Assembly: GCA_028564675.1 (NCBI GenBank)
Contig: JAOVVO010000016.1
Span: forward strand, 1 to 64,000
Origin: Onchocerca lupi
Taxonomy: Eukaryota > Nematoda > Chromadorea > Rhabditida > Onchocercidae
DNA length: 64,000 nt
Reading direction: 5' to 3'
The position numbers were made by a program, and so were the translations under genes. Shown piece by piece: positions 1 to 13,828 of the stretch. Positions within the stretch are counted from its first letter, which is position 1, and every line of letters starts with the position of its first letter. Below the pieces are notes generated by a model. The model ran no database searches, was not told the DNA's origin, and saw only the letters and a program-made list of their open reading frames with translations.

Positions 1-359
1 TGCGAAATGTCTTCATGCACCATAAAATCAAATTCATTCAGTAGTAAAACTTGATATTATACAACCTGATATTATATAGCGCATGAATTTACATATGACA
101 TCAATATAGTTTCAATAAGTTTTTTAAGCAGATACCAAACTCTATTAATAATTAACAGTTCATTATTAATTTACTTTTTGATATTGAAGATTTACTTCCC
201 AACTGTAACAACGGGTATCACATAAAAAAAAAAGCATTATTTGAAAAGGCACAATGTTACAGTAAAGAATTCGTCACATGTCATTCACGGTACACAAGAA
301 AAGTTTAAATATCTTGCTCATCGGTTTCATTGGAATCAAATATCACATTAGCAAAAGTT

Positions 360-3300
360 TCAGGATACTATACAATTACTCGATGATTTATTCTTTGCCG
401 TCTGCACTCTGCTGACTATTGGTTTACAACTCTCATTGCTTTGAACTATATTCTGCAAAAAGAATTCTGTTAGTTCCAACCATAAAAAGATAAAGAAAAG
501 AGTTCCTGTCAACTGATGGAAAGATTGTAATTGTAGTTTAATTACTTGGTTTCTTCAGCTAAGATCTTAAAAGTAGAATATCTTGGATTGGATTGGATAA
601 AGCAAACCGAAAAAATTCTTAAAATTTACATAATAGAAGTGAATGAAAATGTCAACATATAGCTATAAAAAAAAAAAACTTACGGTTGTTTTGAATTGAG
701 AAAGAGAAGCAGCTAAATAACTTAGTAAGTAAACATCATCACTGTCGCTTTCGGATGAACTACATGAACTGAAAATTTAAATTATTCTATTTACCAAACT
801 GTCTAACCATATTTACTTCCATGTTAGGAGCTTTGTCCAACATAATAACACAACGTATAGAACATGCCGCAGCAGAATTTTGAGGGAAAAAAGGACATCA
901 CCAAAGCCAAGCTGATGGATTCGTCAGTATTGGCTTATCGCGTCTTATTTTTCGTTTTGGTACTCTACAGAAAAGCTATTAGTATATCGGGTCAAATTAT
1001 GCCATCAGATTTTCAACATTACCTGCATCGCTGATGCTTTCTTTTCAGTAATGGTGAGGGTGGTGGCATCTGCGAATAATGATTCTGCTTCTTGTCTTCG
1101 TAATCACGCTTTTTTCTACAATATTCTTTGTTACAGTATTCATTACACCATGATCGTCGAACATCAGCGCTTTGTGACCGACGATTACACCTATAATGCC
1201 ATCAAAGATCGTTTTTCCAAACATTCAAGGATCAAAAGTCAAATCGGTGAATAATAAATGAGACATATATTGTAAAAATGCTATATTACCCTCGGAAATG
1301 CTTAATTCCATTTATTCCATCGGATTCCCTCGAAGAGCACGGCAGAACAGTTTCATAAATGTTTTCGGCTGGTGGTGAAGGAGGATCTCGAGATGGTGGC
1401 TCTGGTATCGATCCACGCCGTCTACTTGAAATGGACATCACTTTGGTACCGAATGTCACCTGAAACGTCAACATGTTACTTGTCATGTGATACTTGTTAT
1501 ATCGTACATTAGAATGAATGACAATAAATAAATAAATGAATAAATAGCAAATGACTCTTGAACAGCTGGAAAACAGACCAATATAATGTAACAAGTTATC
1601 ATGCAAATAAGGTTAATATTATTGTCACTAAGAATAGAAAAGAAATATCAAATATCACGCATACATTACCTTCGGACATCGTTTTCCACACTTTGTATCC
1701 GTGCTACAGTATAATTTTCCATCTCGAAACAAGTACTTCTTTCCCAACAAATTTTTACCACATTCAGTACAACAGAAACAGCGCTCATCAGCGTGCCAAT
1801 GTATATCATTCTGAAATTGCATCCTGATAAATTTTTTCGACATTTTCGTACTTCTGATTGACTCAAATTCAGCGACAAACATATGCAACTCTATATTTAT
1901 ATGGAACTATGGCTAGAGCTCAGCTTAGAAGTGAAAAGCAAAACCTCTTGTGTGAACTGTTGCTTAATATACAAAGGTCAAGCATGATTTCCTTGACTCA
2001 TGCAGGTTTCACTTTTTCACCGTGATAGCTTTTCTCCTCATTACTCTACCAATCAATGTGATTACTGTATTAAAATAGGTTTTGCAGTGCTCTGGAACAT
2101 ACATAACAGCATACCGGTATCTGAAATGAGGCCTAGCATCTCAAACGGTATAATTCGTCATCAAACGGTGGTTGACACGACTGATGACGAAGAAGGTAAA
2201 GTAATGGACAATATTCGTAATAACAAGACACCTGAATTATATGCGGCTTATCAACAGCAATTTCCTTTCCACAGGTGTTACAAACCAGTGAGGAATTTTG
2301 ATTGTAACAAGAGATGCATACTATTCTATCATTTCTTCCAATATATCTGAAAAATGATCAGGAAATTTGCGCAGGTAACAAAAGGCTGATATAATTTAAC
2401 AGTGTTGAGAGCAAGAACTGCGAAATACCTCTGCCCTCCGAGTTGAATACCGCAGTCTGAGCATGAGAAATGTGCCATATGCCATGTCCTTCCTTCCGCT
2501 TCCGTACATTCCTCACTGAATATCAGCTGAAATCTTGCGGCATTAAATTTTAAATTCGGAACAAGAAAAACAACGATCTTTGCAATCACAAATATTTTCA
2601 CCATTCAAAAATAATGAGATACTAAGAGAAAAAAGTTGAGGAAAAACAAGATGAGAAAAATAAAGAAGATTTATGTTCTTAGGGTTTTAAGACAGCTAGG
2701 ATACATTTTCGGCAGTGATCATCGATTCAGTTCAATTTTTATCCAGGCAATCTAGTCCTGACCAGTCAAGGAAACAATGCTCTAGCTGCAGCAGTGCATT
2801 AAATTCAACCTCAAATACATGATTGACAGAACTGACGTGAAGCACTATAAATGTCGTTAAAAAATTTGATTTCCCCAACAATGCTCACTTGCATGCAAAG
2901 ACCAACAATCACAAGCAAGCACATAAATGAAATTCTTGAGCTATCAATCGAATTGCAAGCATTATATTTCCCTTTCTTCCCACTCCTATTTCCACTTCTC
3001 TACCTTCCCTTGATGGAACTATTTTACCTGGAATTAAAATTAGAAAAGGAAGATGGATTAAGGTAAGTCGGAGCTCATTCGCCTACCAATAGAGCGAAAT
3101 TCATTCAGCGGAAAAATGAAAAAGTGCACTATGATTAGCGATGCTTAAAATTTCAGACGTTTATATTTTGCCAAATGCAGTTAATAAATAACTGAAAATA
3201 GTATGTCAGACGGTTGAGATAAATATGATGTATGCGTGAGTGCATGCGTGTTTGCATGCTCGTGTATATGTTAAATTGCAAAAGTAAGATACGTGCATAC

Positions 3301-5885
3301 AGATGTACTGCGTCAGTAATTGCTGTCCACAACTGTGTTAGCTTCAACCCATCAATCCACATCGATAAATTCATTGTTGTTTACAAATACAGCGCATTCA
3401 GCCGACAAGATAATGCCATCGTTCAGCAATGCAACGCGCTATCACGACGAGTTGTTATTATTTATTAAGCTAACTTTAAAGGATTGATCAGTGGCTAACA
3501 AATAAGCCGATTTCATTTATATCAATATCTAATTCAATACTAGTACCTAGAATGTTTCGAAATCTTTGAGAAATCCTATCCCATATCGAAATTTTGCAAT
3601 CTCCTAAACTGAAATGTGAATTTCAATCTATTCTGACCAAATTCGATATGCATCTCTCACAGATAACACCATAAACTGCTTTTTAAAGCGCCCTATCAAC
3701 TTTCTCCCAAAATATTCGCCTCATGAAGAGTAACCGTAATTACCAAAGAATTTCAGTTGAATTGAATAAAAGAAATCTTGGTTTGTAAATCTTACCATTT
3801 TCTCTAATTTTCTATGTCACAATTCTTACTTATTTGGTACTATTAAGTGGTACCAATTGTTTAATGATAAACTAATACTTAGTTTGAAATTCTAAGGCTC
3901 GCTTCATAATTCAAAACCTAACTGGGTCATTTAAAAAGTTTATCTTCTCGTCTATGAAAAATGGTGGTTACTGTAAAAAAATATAACGACAAGTTTTTCA
4001 TGATGATTAATTTTTTCAGCTCATCATGTTTACTTTACATTCTAAAAAGAGAATCGTGTAATGATGAGCTCTAAATTTCATCTAAATTCATAACACAGGC
4101 TGAGATTTTTGAAATATGGAATAGATTGGAAAAGTAGAAATTAGAAATGACTAGAGAATCGATAAAGCAATGCACATGTAATGAGTGACTGGAAATGTTT
4201 ACATGCTAATACTGACCTCAAAACATCTGTCCCAAAGTCAAAATTCTCTCACCCTGTGATCAACAAACGACCGTCCCACGAATCTTCAATCTTACACTAC
4301 AATGTAAATATTCCTTGAAGATATAAACTGATAAATAATGCATGATAAATACAATGAATTTGCAAGAGTTACTTAGCAAATCAAATCGAGTGTGATGGTG
4401 ATGTAGAATCTCGGGAAGAAAGACAGCTGAGGGCAAGAAACATTTGATAAAAGGTAAGAAAAACAGCAGTACGAAACACTGGTGCGGAATCGAACTTGCC
4501 TCATCACATTTAGCACATCTAGGCTTCATTTGTTCTGCATGATGTCGACCGCAATACACGTCGGACTTATGCTTAAAATAAATCAAATCAACGAGGAGAT
4601 TTGAGCATTCTGTACACACAAAACACTGCGGATGCCAATGTACATCACGCCCGAACCTTTCAGCAATGATCACCAAGTTTCCTTCATATAACGATCCCTT
4701 GCACTGCAATTCAGTTAATTTAACAGATCGAATTAAATAACGCATAATAATTTCAAACAGCTTGCAATTGGAAAACTATCAAATTTACTTAAAATTTATG
4801 TAGTGGTAAGATTAAAGTAAAATGCATGAATCTATTCAGAAGATTTCACAGACACCATTCACATGCAGCCAAATTTAAAATTTAAACATAATAATAAAAA
4901 AAAAAAAAACAAAATAAGAGAATTAAAATGAATGTTTGAAATTAGAAAAATAACTGTAAAACCTGGTGACAGTGCCGTCGTTTGTTGTCATATGGGAGTT
5001 GTTCGATTATACCGCGTCCAAGGCACTCACGCTTTCGACCCATTTCAAATTGTACTAGTTCACGTATTTCTTTATTACTCAGTTTATCGCAATACCCTGC
5101 ATCAGAATCTTGCGGTGGTAATTGATAATATAACTGACGTGTTCGCCATTCTTCACCAGTTGAATTCACATATGGTATTTTATCTTCCGGTAGGCAAGCG
5201 AAATACATATGAACCTGAATTTACAACTTATTCCATCTATGTAGACGCAGATGATTTCATGAACTGGCACGGCCGTCACAATAATATAATCAAAAACTCG
5301 TCGTTTTTATTTCATACAAGAACTCTAGATATTATATAAAACAATAAATTTTGTGAATTATGAAACAAATCTTAAAGGAAATTGTGCCAGGAAATTTATT
5401 CTATCAATTAACAATTAATCAATTATCAATAAATAGAAGTTAACTGCGGACAACTAATTTCATTACTCAGTTTTTGAGGAAAGAAGAAAGAAGCCGAAAA
5501 AAGAGAAACGAAATTAAATGGTCGCATATTGATGATTGAATCGCACAAGGCAATTAATGGTAATTGAAATTGCGCCAGTGAAACTTATCTCCAATTATTG
5601 AACTGTGAAATCAATTCATCAGAAATATTTAAATTAAGTAAAAATTCTAGTGAAAACACGCATTTCGAAAAGTTTTTTATCAAAAATAAATAAATGAAAA
5701 AGAAGAAATGAAAGACAGACCATATCAGGTTTAATGCCACTTGGTACCCAGGAATATTCTTCCAGCACACATCCACTATCATCATCACTAATGCTGTGAC
5801 GGTGAACATCTGCCGCGATACGTATTCTGGATGCCGGTGATAAACATCCTCTACTCATTTGACACCTGGAAATGATTGTATCCAT
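360..5885 (-). CDS. prkl-1: Prickle planar-cell-polarity protein (PET + three LIM + CaaX)
   Basis: Cytoplasmic planar-cell-polarity adaptor that in the family acts with Van Gogh and Dishevelled at the plasma membrane. I assembled 11 exons in transcription order: 5721-5885, 4963-5214, 4500-4703, 2429-2526, 2232-2346, 1670-1810, 1290-1459, 1023-1190, 902-964, 684-768, 360-452. Their 1554 nt give 517 residues with consistent phases. The PET domain spans about residues 38-137 (GCVLEEYSWVP, YFACLPEDKIPYVNS, LGRG). LIM1 to LIM3 span about 137-325; first-finger spacings C-x2-C-x22-H, x17 and x18 equal those of known Prickles, which supports the exon joins. The tail carries a Ser/Asp cluster (SCSSSESDSDD) and ends in the prenylation motif CIVS. 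Intron 3 (2527-4499) has a GC donor; all other donors are GT. An acceptor-like TTTTCAG lies 2 nt before the ATG, so either a spliced leader joins there or an upstream exon exists. No AATAAA is visible in the 359 nt downstream. Confidence 0.93.
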
Positions 5886-5894
5886 ATCTGAAAA
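5886..5894 (-). promoter_or_regulatory. Splice acceptor next to the prkl-1 start codon, possible trans-splice site
   Basis: On the minus strand TTTTCAG is followed by AT and then the first ATG of the Prickle reading frame. A strong acceptor two bases before the start codon is typical of spliced-leader addition in nematodes. It could equally be the cis acceptor of the first coding exon after a 5' untranslated or further coding exon. The sequence alone cannot separate these two options. Confidence 0.4.
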
Positions 5895-8800
5895 TCAGAT
5901 AAATCTTCAGACTATATCAGAAATGATTTTTATGTCTACGGCTCGCTAAAATAGTATGATACTCAACAGTGGATGACATACTAATGATAAAAAACGCAAC
6001 TTCTTGCAATGATAATTTTTGCACAAACTAAACACTATATAACGTGACAGCTACAATATAGGTGTGAATTAGAACTATATTTTGCAGAGGATATTCTGTA
6101 CCCTATGCAAAATATAGTTGCATTACATGAATATTGATGCGGAATATTCATTTCGTGATGTTATTTCAAGGCAGCACAGAAATAGTATGGAAATGTACGT
6201 TGTGAATCTAATCAGTCGCCGCTACTGTTGAAAATAAAAAGCAATGAAAAACATATTATTTTACTAGAAATTTGATACTATTAAAAAAGTAGCATGATAA
6301 TTGAAATGATATCGAGTCATGAATGAGCCAAATTGATAATGTGAAATTGTTGAAATTAAAATCACAAAATAAAATTGCTAAAATTTGGTAGCATTCTTCA
6401 TTTATGGATTCTTTGGTCAGAAAGTCTGAAAAAGATCTAAATCAAACTGCAATAAAAACGGCATTTGTTTGATAATATTTTTCAGGTGTTAAACATTATT
6501 TCAATGTACTTTAGTATATATTTTAGTATTTTTCTTGATATTTTCAACGATGGGTGAGGTATTCAGCATAGAGGTTCTTACAAGAAAGAGCTAAAGAGCG
6601 TTTACCTGTACAAAAAATTTCAAGATAAGGTACTGTATATGTGATACTTGGTGATGTAATGAACTCAATTGTGTGCAAATATTTTTTGGTACAAAGACAG
6701 AGAAATAATCTCAGAGAGGTACCTTAGCTTACGGGTACCCCCTCAATGAGTCGATGGAAAAAAAAGGAAATGAAAAGAGAGAGAGAGAGACGAAATTACT
6801 GAACCATTTCTAAAAAAGGTCTCAATGATCAACTGCATTATAGCTGTTATTAAGTCGCCTTCGACAAGCAGATAAATGATACTATATTTGATGAAGATTG
6901 TGAGTGGGAGGAGGACATCTGAGAGCAAGCTGGCGATGCAGTCATCTGATTGCATTGCACAAGATGCAGGATGCATTCGACACTTACTCATAAGTTTGTT
7001 CACCCGATGCTCCTAAACAACAACTACTTCTACTGCAAGAACAACACAACGAATTGTGCTCCAAATTTCATTCTTTTCAGCTCTTTTCATCTCTTTTTTT
7101 TCTTTAATTGTTCAGCATTATAGTAAACATGTCTAAGACTTCAAAATCTACGCTTAACTATTTTGATCCATGATATATGAAAGATTCAGATCATCTTCTG
7201 AGATCAAAGATTAAAAAATTTCAGCAACTTCTTGCCAAGAATTTATTGCTTTTCATGATATCTACTAAAAAAATTATATTTCTCTTTATCATTTTCTTCG
7301 AACACAAAGAAAGATTTGATCCTGATGGATAGAATTAATAAAAAAATTGATATTATATGAGGAGAAATGAACTTCCATCCTTGTTGCTAATTAATAACAA
7401 ATTGCTGAGATAGATTCCTTCTAGAAACAGTGAGATAATAATAAAAGGTAATCAGTGATTAGGTATGAACCCAACAACTTGGCATCAAAAAATAAAAATA
7501 TCATTTTAGATGGGAAACTTGTCGTATTTCTATTTTAAAACGAAAATTTTTCGCTAAATACTATATGGATTGTTAAACCAGTGCTTTCAAGTAAGTGAAA
7601 TTAACAGTGAAATATAATTTAAAGCAACTAAATTCGCTTCTGACTGAACTAAAGCTGTTTAAGCAGCATGCAAGTGATAAACTGAGAGATAAGGGATTGC
7701 GGAAGGGAAACAAATATTAAATATCTTTTGGCGTTATCGGGAATAATGAGATTTGCCTTAGGGTATGAAAGGTTATGAAGAGAGCAACAAACAAGCAATT
7801 TGAGTACTACTTCAAAGAGTTTCGGTTATTTAAATAAAGCTTATTCAAAAGTTGCAAAGATGAAATAAGCGGATAAAGAAGAAAGGCCAAGTATATATGA
7901 TTAAATAATTTTATATTTCAAATTGGAAAACTTTGAAACAATGCAAGGAATAGAATATGATAAAAGTTGTAACAGAAAAACCGTGAATTTCGATGAAATA
8001 TCAGGAAGTACGAGAAGATAAATCTCTTCAACTTGGATAGTGAGAAAATCAACCTGAACATATATGGAAAAAGCGGAAACTTTCGTATCCTTCTTGTCCG
8101 TCCGGTACCTATCTTCTGAGCTCAACGTAGATGATTAATGGTTGTTCTGCGGACAACACACACATCTCTAGACTGCGTAACAGTTAAATGAATTTTCGGA
8201 CTGCATTGTTGCTCGAAGAATCGGATAAAAGAGTGTGTGACATGAAGGATAGCAGCACACTGGAAATGCCATCACTATGATTTATTAAACTATTTTCCGA
8301 GTATGAATGATATTTATTCAGAATCGATATATCACCAATTTTAGATGGTGACTTTCCCTTTCTGCATCACTCATTCAATTCTTCGTGCAGCATCTTGCAA
8401 ATAGCAATAGCATGCGACTGCTTCTACTTGCATCTATAAGATGATACATTCATTACTCGTGCAATAGCTGTCAGTTGACTTGCATATATGGTAATATAAT
8501 AAATGCCTGTAACTTCTCTCAGTTACCGATAAAACATATTTTCATAATTGACAATAACAGACTTATTGGTGATAACACTAGATCCCCTAGAACAGTAGAT
8601 TCTCATTTGACAGAATTAGTGAGTAATACAAGTTGGAAAATTACAAATTTCTACAGTGAATTAAATTTAAACTGAAATGAAAAAATTATTTGATGACTAC
8701 TGCAAACATTTTGGGATGCTAGAAAAGTAATACTCAATGAAAATAACATGTGCGAGGCCAAAATGAATCAAATTCTAGTAGTATCTTTTAGACATCTGAT

Positions 8801-11800
8801 AGTGTACAGGTTGATTCGAGAAATCAGTCAAAACCAGGAATGAATGGAAATGACCATCTGGCTAAAAACTGTAAGTATGAAATTGATGATGGAGTGAATT
8901 ATGCTGCAAGTTCTGAATTAAACTCGTTTATATTTGGAGAATGAGAAGTATGGGAATGATTTATTTGCGCCGATGAGTGACAAATCTCCCAGATGACATT
9001 TTCCATACAGAAAGTATTGGTACAGAAATTTCCGGACTAGATTTCCGTTTGGAAAATAAATGGTTGCTGAAATTTATTGTAGTTGCTCCCCTATCACTCA
9101 CATTGAACTTGTTTAGATGTTTTAATTTCACTTAAAAGTTTTCGAAAATCTATCCAATTCTTTCGCATATTCATAAATATCACTGAATATTTTGACAGCC
9201 TCGCTATTTCAGATATTCTTAAACTTTAACTTTGGTATAAAACGGCTGCTTGCAATTCTTTCTTCTCTAGACCTCGCCAACTGAGCATTGGTACATCTTC
9301 CAGAAATACACCGTATTAAGAGATATTTTCAACTTTTACAGAGCGGTCTATGAGACAGTTTCGCTGCAGTCTCATTCATTGACTGAATTGCATTTTCAGT
9401 TTGTAGTTTGCATGTGCTCTGCGACATTGATGCTTGAAATAATATAAGTATCGAAGATAATAAAAAATACTGCATTAGGATAATTTGCAGAACAATTTTT
9501 TCTGCTCTATCTTATAAAATTAAGTAAAGGAATTGTTGAACAAAACGATTTCTTCAATTCCGCACATCAACTTCAATGTTTTCTTTGTTCAAATTAATTT
9601 GAAGGTGAAAAAACTCGCGTACCATTTTGTCAAAATAACGGTTATGTAGAAATGGGGTGGAATTCTGTTTCTTTGAACTGTCACATAACAAATAAATTGC
9701 TTTTGTCGAAAATATTTTATTCATTGATATAAAAAAGAAGAATGAATTTTTCCTTTTGCTGCTCCCTTCACCCTTGCAGCAGGTACTTTTTATTTCTGGC
9801 TGATGATAATACATCATTTTATTTCACAACAAATCTAGCAAAGAAAATACATCACCGTATCGCTTACGAAGGGTCCACAAGTTAGTCATCTGTATCGTTC
9901 ATTTACTCACTCATTGGCTGGGTTGTCGCTGAAAAAGTCAGCAAAAATCGTAAATTCCGCAAAAACAATTCTCCAAAAAATTGTAATTCACAACAATAAG
10001 ATATCTAAACTGGATGAAGTAAGCCAGAAATAAGAAATTATTTCTAGTCGTTTCATCATACGCTGTAAAAATGCCATATAGAAGAGGTAAGGAAAGGAGT
10101 GAAAAATTGAAAAAGAAAATGTAGAACTATCACTGAGCTGACTCAAGTTCAGTCATATTCATGTTTTTTGAAATTTTGTAATAAAGAAAACTGTTTTCCA
10201 AAACAAGAGAGTTGAGAATTACAATTTAGCAATTATAGAGGTGAACACGATATTTCAAGTTTGATTCTTAAAGAGACAGTATGAATGAATTGAGAGGTCA
10301 AAAAGGAAGCAAATAGTTACATTGAATCTTTCCTACTTCTTGATCAACCTATCAGCATTTCGCAATTGACAGATAGCGATGGAAAGAAATCGCTTTCGAT
10401 CATTAGAAACAGGATTTTGAATCGATAAAATTAAACAATAGTTATTATGATCTGTTTGTTCATAAAACTAAGATGAAAATATAAAGGAAAGATAAATTAA
10501 AGGAGAGGAATTTCGGAAAGATAATGAATTCTAAATCCTCTTAGAGCAACTAGTGCTTAGTGAAAAGTAGTTAATGAATAAATGCAGTTACAGAGTGATT
10601 GTTAAGAAAATAGTGCCCAATGTAATATTCTGACTCATTGCACGACACATTTCCAAAGAAGTTGAAGGCAAATTTCGAATGAAATAATTCCAAAGAATGT
10701 GAAATATGCAAGTACACATGAGATTCATAATCACGACCACCCAGTAAGCAAAAAATACGATTTGTTAGAATGGAAAAATGTGCTGTTAAAAAATATTGTC
10801 GGAAGATTTATGAAGGTTGTTTGTAAACAGATTTTAATCAAACAGACGGACATACACATGGACGGTTACATATATCTAGCAAACAAGTCCGGGCTGCCTT
10901 ACACTTCAGTGGGTGAGGATCACAAATAACAGCAAACAAAGATAAGAAAATGTTCAAGGTCAGCAGCAACGTTCGCTTTTTAGAACTGGTTTAGAATTGG
11001 GAATGCAACCAGGAGTTCTCCACCCAAGAAGTCGTCTGATTTATGAGTAATATCATTCGAAGGATTTCCTTTTTTTGTTGTCTTTTCCTCGCCTGCTGTG
11101 CCTTTATTCTGTTATCATTGATAACATTACATTGTTGCAAATATAGAATTACACTATAAGCTTGATATTAAATAATATAAATATTTACCGGCTGTTATCT
11201 TTTCTAAAAATCTTCGCCTAAAAAGCGAAAAATCTCCTCAACGACCAAGCTTCTTTTCAAAAAAGCGTCAAAAATGTAGGATGCTTTGTAATCATTCAAA
11301 GTCACTGCAAAGTGCTTCATCAATGCTTCATCAATTTCTTATTTCAAGTACTTTATTCAATTACTTTCTCAAGTACTTTATCAATTTCTTTCGAAAATTA
11401 TCAAGGCAAATTGGTTCAAAATTGATAAATTCATAGAGTACTCAACATCCGAAGACAACGAATTCCAAGCCAACGAACTTTATTGATAATGGCAGCAGAG
11501 AAAAATCATTTCATGCTTGAAGAATGAAGAAAAAGTTTTGGTAAAATTCGACAGTGCAGGGATAGCTGATACATGTTTTCGAAGATATCAAATTGGTCTC
11601 TCTCATTCCAGCCTTTTCACAAATCTCAAATTTGAAAGATCCATTACACGCACATTTTTTCATGGTCACATTTAAAGAAAAAGTGATGAGTCGAGGAAGT
11701 CCTACTCTGATTTCTGAAAATATTTCCATCAATATTTAATTCTTTTTCAGAAATTCTATAATTTGCGGTATGCATTTACATGCAAGTATGCAACTGGAAC

Positions 11801-13797
11801 AATCTCAAATAATAACTTGGAAAATGAAATATTGAAGTTTTTGACAGGAGAACACCGTTCTTCGGGTAAATTCATGTAGCGTCGCTCTCATCAAATAAAC
11901 TGAATTGTTACAATGCTATCACTGAGATGTGCTGAAAGAGGGAGTATGCAATAAGAACAATGCTTGAAGGTTATTTTATTCGGAATTACTTCATTCAGAT
12001 GATTTTTAGTATCACGAATTGGCTAAGCATGTCGCTAATCGAAGAATACTATGGTCCTGAAACTTATCCAGTTTGTATCAACGCTATATACCTTCGCAAC
12101 AGTCATTCGGAAGCTAATATCTGGAATCATGAATGAATTAGAAGGGAATCTGCTATCGATCATTAATCGCTTTTGCTGTATTTTGGAATAATCATGAGAA
12201 AAGACTGTAAGACAATGCAATAAAAAACGAGTAGAATGAGTATAAATGTATCCAAATAACGATTTCCTGATCGACAAATTCCATGCAGTCATTATTTCCC
12301 AGCATTTTTGAAGAAAGTAAAAAGTAAGCTTTCTATGAACTTTTTTCCCAACTTTTTCTTGTAAGACTGAATAGCTGAAGTTGAATTTTTTTACATAATC
12401 AGATTAATCAGATTTTCACCACATCATTCCTTTATCATCTTTTCGAAATATCAAGGTAATCATTATTTTTACTAATCATTTTTCTAATCTTATATCCCAC
12501 ACTAGTTTATAGGAATTTCTCTTTTCTCCATCTTCTTTCGCTTACGCCATTTCTGAACAAAATTCACTGATCTCATTCAGCTGTAGTCCCGAAGTTATCT
12601 CTTTCTATCAATCAATTCTATCGCTTGCCTTCTTCTAAATTGACACGCCAGTATATTGAAAAAAAATCATAATCAAGAATAACTGTTTACAAACGAAATA
12701 GGCTTCAGGATTTCTGGTACATTAATTCTGATGGAAACAAAATATTATGTTGTTCAAAAATTAATGTCGGATGAAAATGGGACTAGTTGGAGAGCCTTCT
12801 CAGCGCTGACACTTTTAGGTCGAAATTTTAGTGAAAATTTTTTCATGAAATATTGAAGGAATTCGTTGTTACAAATGGGAAGACAGAATTCAATCTGAAT
12901 CAGAGAATGGATATTGCAACAATGGATTGGTAGTTTTCTTCTCTTGTCTCAAAAAAAAAAAAGAAAAGTGGTATATCGGATTAAAAAAAAAATTATATAT
13001 CACAAAATAGAGATATTGAATTGCTGATCGAAATTGTATCGACTCATATTAAGAAATGACGAAGACACTGGATAAGTACGGTGGTCAAGATGATATGATA
13101 AGCTGGACTAAATAAATTTCGATATTATCAGTACAACTTAAAGAAGAAAGATTATACAGTAAAAATAATTGATGTTCAATAAGTTGACAAATCAGTACAT
13201 ACAGCTTGCTGGTTGGTAACCTACTCATTTGAAGGCATCGGTGGATGAGTGGGATCATAAAGAATTGTTACGCAACGGGCGATGTGTCGTGGGATAATGG
13301 TAAAGTAAGGTTTACGAGGTCAGAGATCGGCTTAGACTGAAACGAGACAGAGCGGATTACACACGAACAAATACTACAGGGGATTAATGGAATCAAAAGT
13401 GAACTCGGAGTCTTTGGAGTCCTACTCCTGACTCGCTCCTTCTGTTATTCTAACATTTCACGAATCACCAAAGTGTGAATGAAGGAGTGGCAACAGCAAT
13501 ATATCCCAGTTATAAATATATTCTTCAATGATTCTCTGAAGGTCAATTCATTGAAAGAGACAATAAAGAATGCAATGCAATCCGAAATGATGACAAAGTT
13601 CCAACATGGTAACTGATCTATGATGCAGAATAAATCATAGATTCATGCATTGTTGGCCAAATCTCAGTGATCAGCAATGATTTCATCATGTAAGATGACT
13701 TTGAGCTGCTGTTTCTGCATACATTCTTTTCGGTTTTGCAGAAATATATTTCGAAAAAATTTTGAAAAAAAAAAATCTGTATGGATGCGTGATGTAG

Positions 13798-13828
<31 letters not shown>

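Noticed and set aside
4932..5339. Plus-strand frame of 135 codons, the longest in the window
   Set aside because: It overlaps the antisense of the Prickle PET exon (4963-5214), which explains its openness; its own translation has no domain.
6743..7003. Possible upstream exon of prkl-1 (SKCRMHPASCAMQSDDC)
   Set aside because: No acceptable donor follows the Cys-rich part, and the rest of the frame is low-complexity hydrophobic sequence.
13764..13828. A-run followed by 29-base T-run as a retroposon tail
   Set aside because: No gene copy, target-site duplication or open frame of a retroelement is adjacent; simple homopolymers are common across this window.
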